The notes below the pieces were generated by a model. That model ran no database searches, was not told the origin of the DNA, and saw only the letters and a program-made list of their open reading frames with translations. This document shows positions 63,992-64,000 of a stretch of DNA of 64,000 nucleotides, one piece after another. Source of the stretch: Rhynchopus euleeides (lineage: Eukaryota > Euglenozoa > Diplonemea > Diplonemida > Diplonemidae); the NCBI GenBank assembly GCA_963210315.1, contig OY723266.1:1364001-1428000 (forward strand), given 5' to 3'. The translations under genes were made by a program, and so were the position numbers. Within the stretch, counting starts at the first letter, position 1, and the number at the start of each line of letters is the position of its first letter.

Positions 63992-64000
63992 TACGTATAA
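63948..64000. repeat. ACGTATAATACG palindromic repeat cluster, right
   Basis: At least four AACGTATAATACG words, some inverted, up to the end of the window. The cluster may continue beyond it. Confidence 0.7.

Overview
This window looks like nuclear DNA of a unicellular eukaryote. The convincing genes are long, uninterrupted, GC-rich at third codon positions and use the standard code, with TGA and TAG both serving as stops. They encode eukaryote-type secreted and membrane modules: signal peptides, CAP/SCP domains, arrays of EGF-like modules and single transmembrane segments. Gene density is low. The spaces between genes run to 5 kb and are full of poly-C and poly-G runs, microsatellites, hairpins and small DNA transposons. 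I cannot name the lineage from sequence alone. There is no organellar, bacterial or viral gene organisation.

Layout. 1-5981: gene-free, with a 1.15-kb foldback element and dispersed hairpin repeats. 5982-12536: CAP-EGF gene A (2184 aa, two CAP domains, about 34 EGF-like modules). 12537-18152: mostly gene-free, with one broken acidic reading frame between short direct repeats. 18153-19353: a ubiquitin-like plus WD40 gene with broken frame. 19945-24849: CAP-EGF gene B (1634 aa, about 22 modules). 29844-37532: CAP-EGF gene C (2562 aa, about 42 modules). 41230-42938: a Crypton-like tyrosine-recombinase transposon with inverted repeats and a long hairpin. 45221-48972: ten copies of a 377-bp satellite. 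50631-51992: CAP-EGF gene D (453 aa, one CAP, three EGF modules). 53308-54022 and 55986-56330: two MITEs flanked by TA. About 56393-59728: a pogo/Tc1-mariner-type transposon with an apparently whole transposase. 59741-60620: a small Lys/Ala/Pro-tailed ORF between direct copies of a palindromic repeat. 60638-61487: a broken, mobile-element-like ORF running into a 200-N gap (61488-61687). 61688-64000: more repeats and one small ORF at the window end.

The main biological theme is a four-member paralogous family of predicted single-pass cell-surface proteins, all on the + strand: signal peptide, one or two CAP domains with the His/Glu/Glu/His tetrad kept, a variable EGF stalk, one transmembrane helix and a short cytoplasmic tail carrying an acidic FFELE-type motif. 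Stalk length differs because two-module units (282 bp and about 279 bp) have been gained or lost in tandem. Genes B and C are almost identical over their first 2 kb, but the identity stops abruptly at the start codon, which suggests gene conversion. The host-like genes lie on + and both convincing transposon genes lie on -. I infer an adhesion, sensing or surface-coat role for the family; the sequence does not prove a function.
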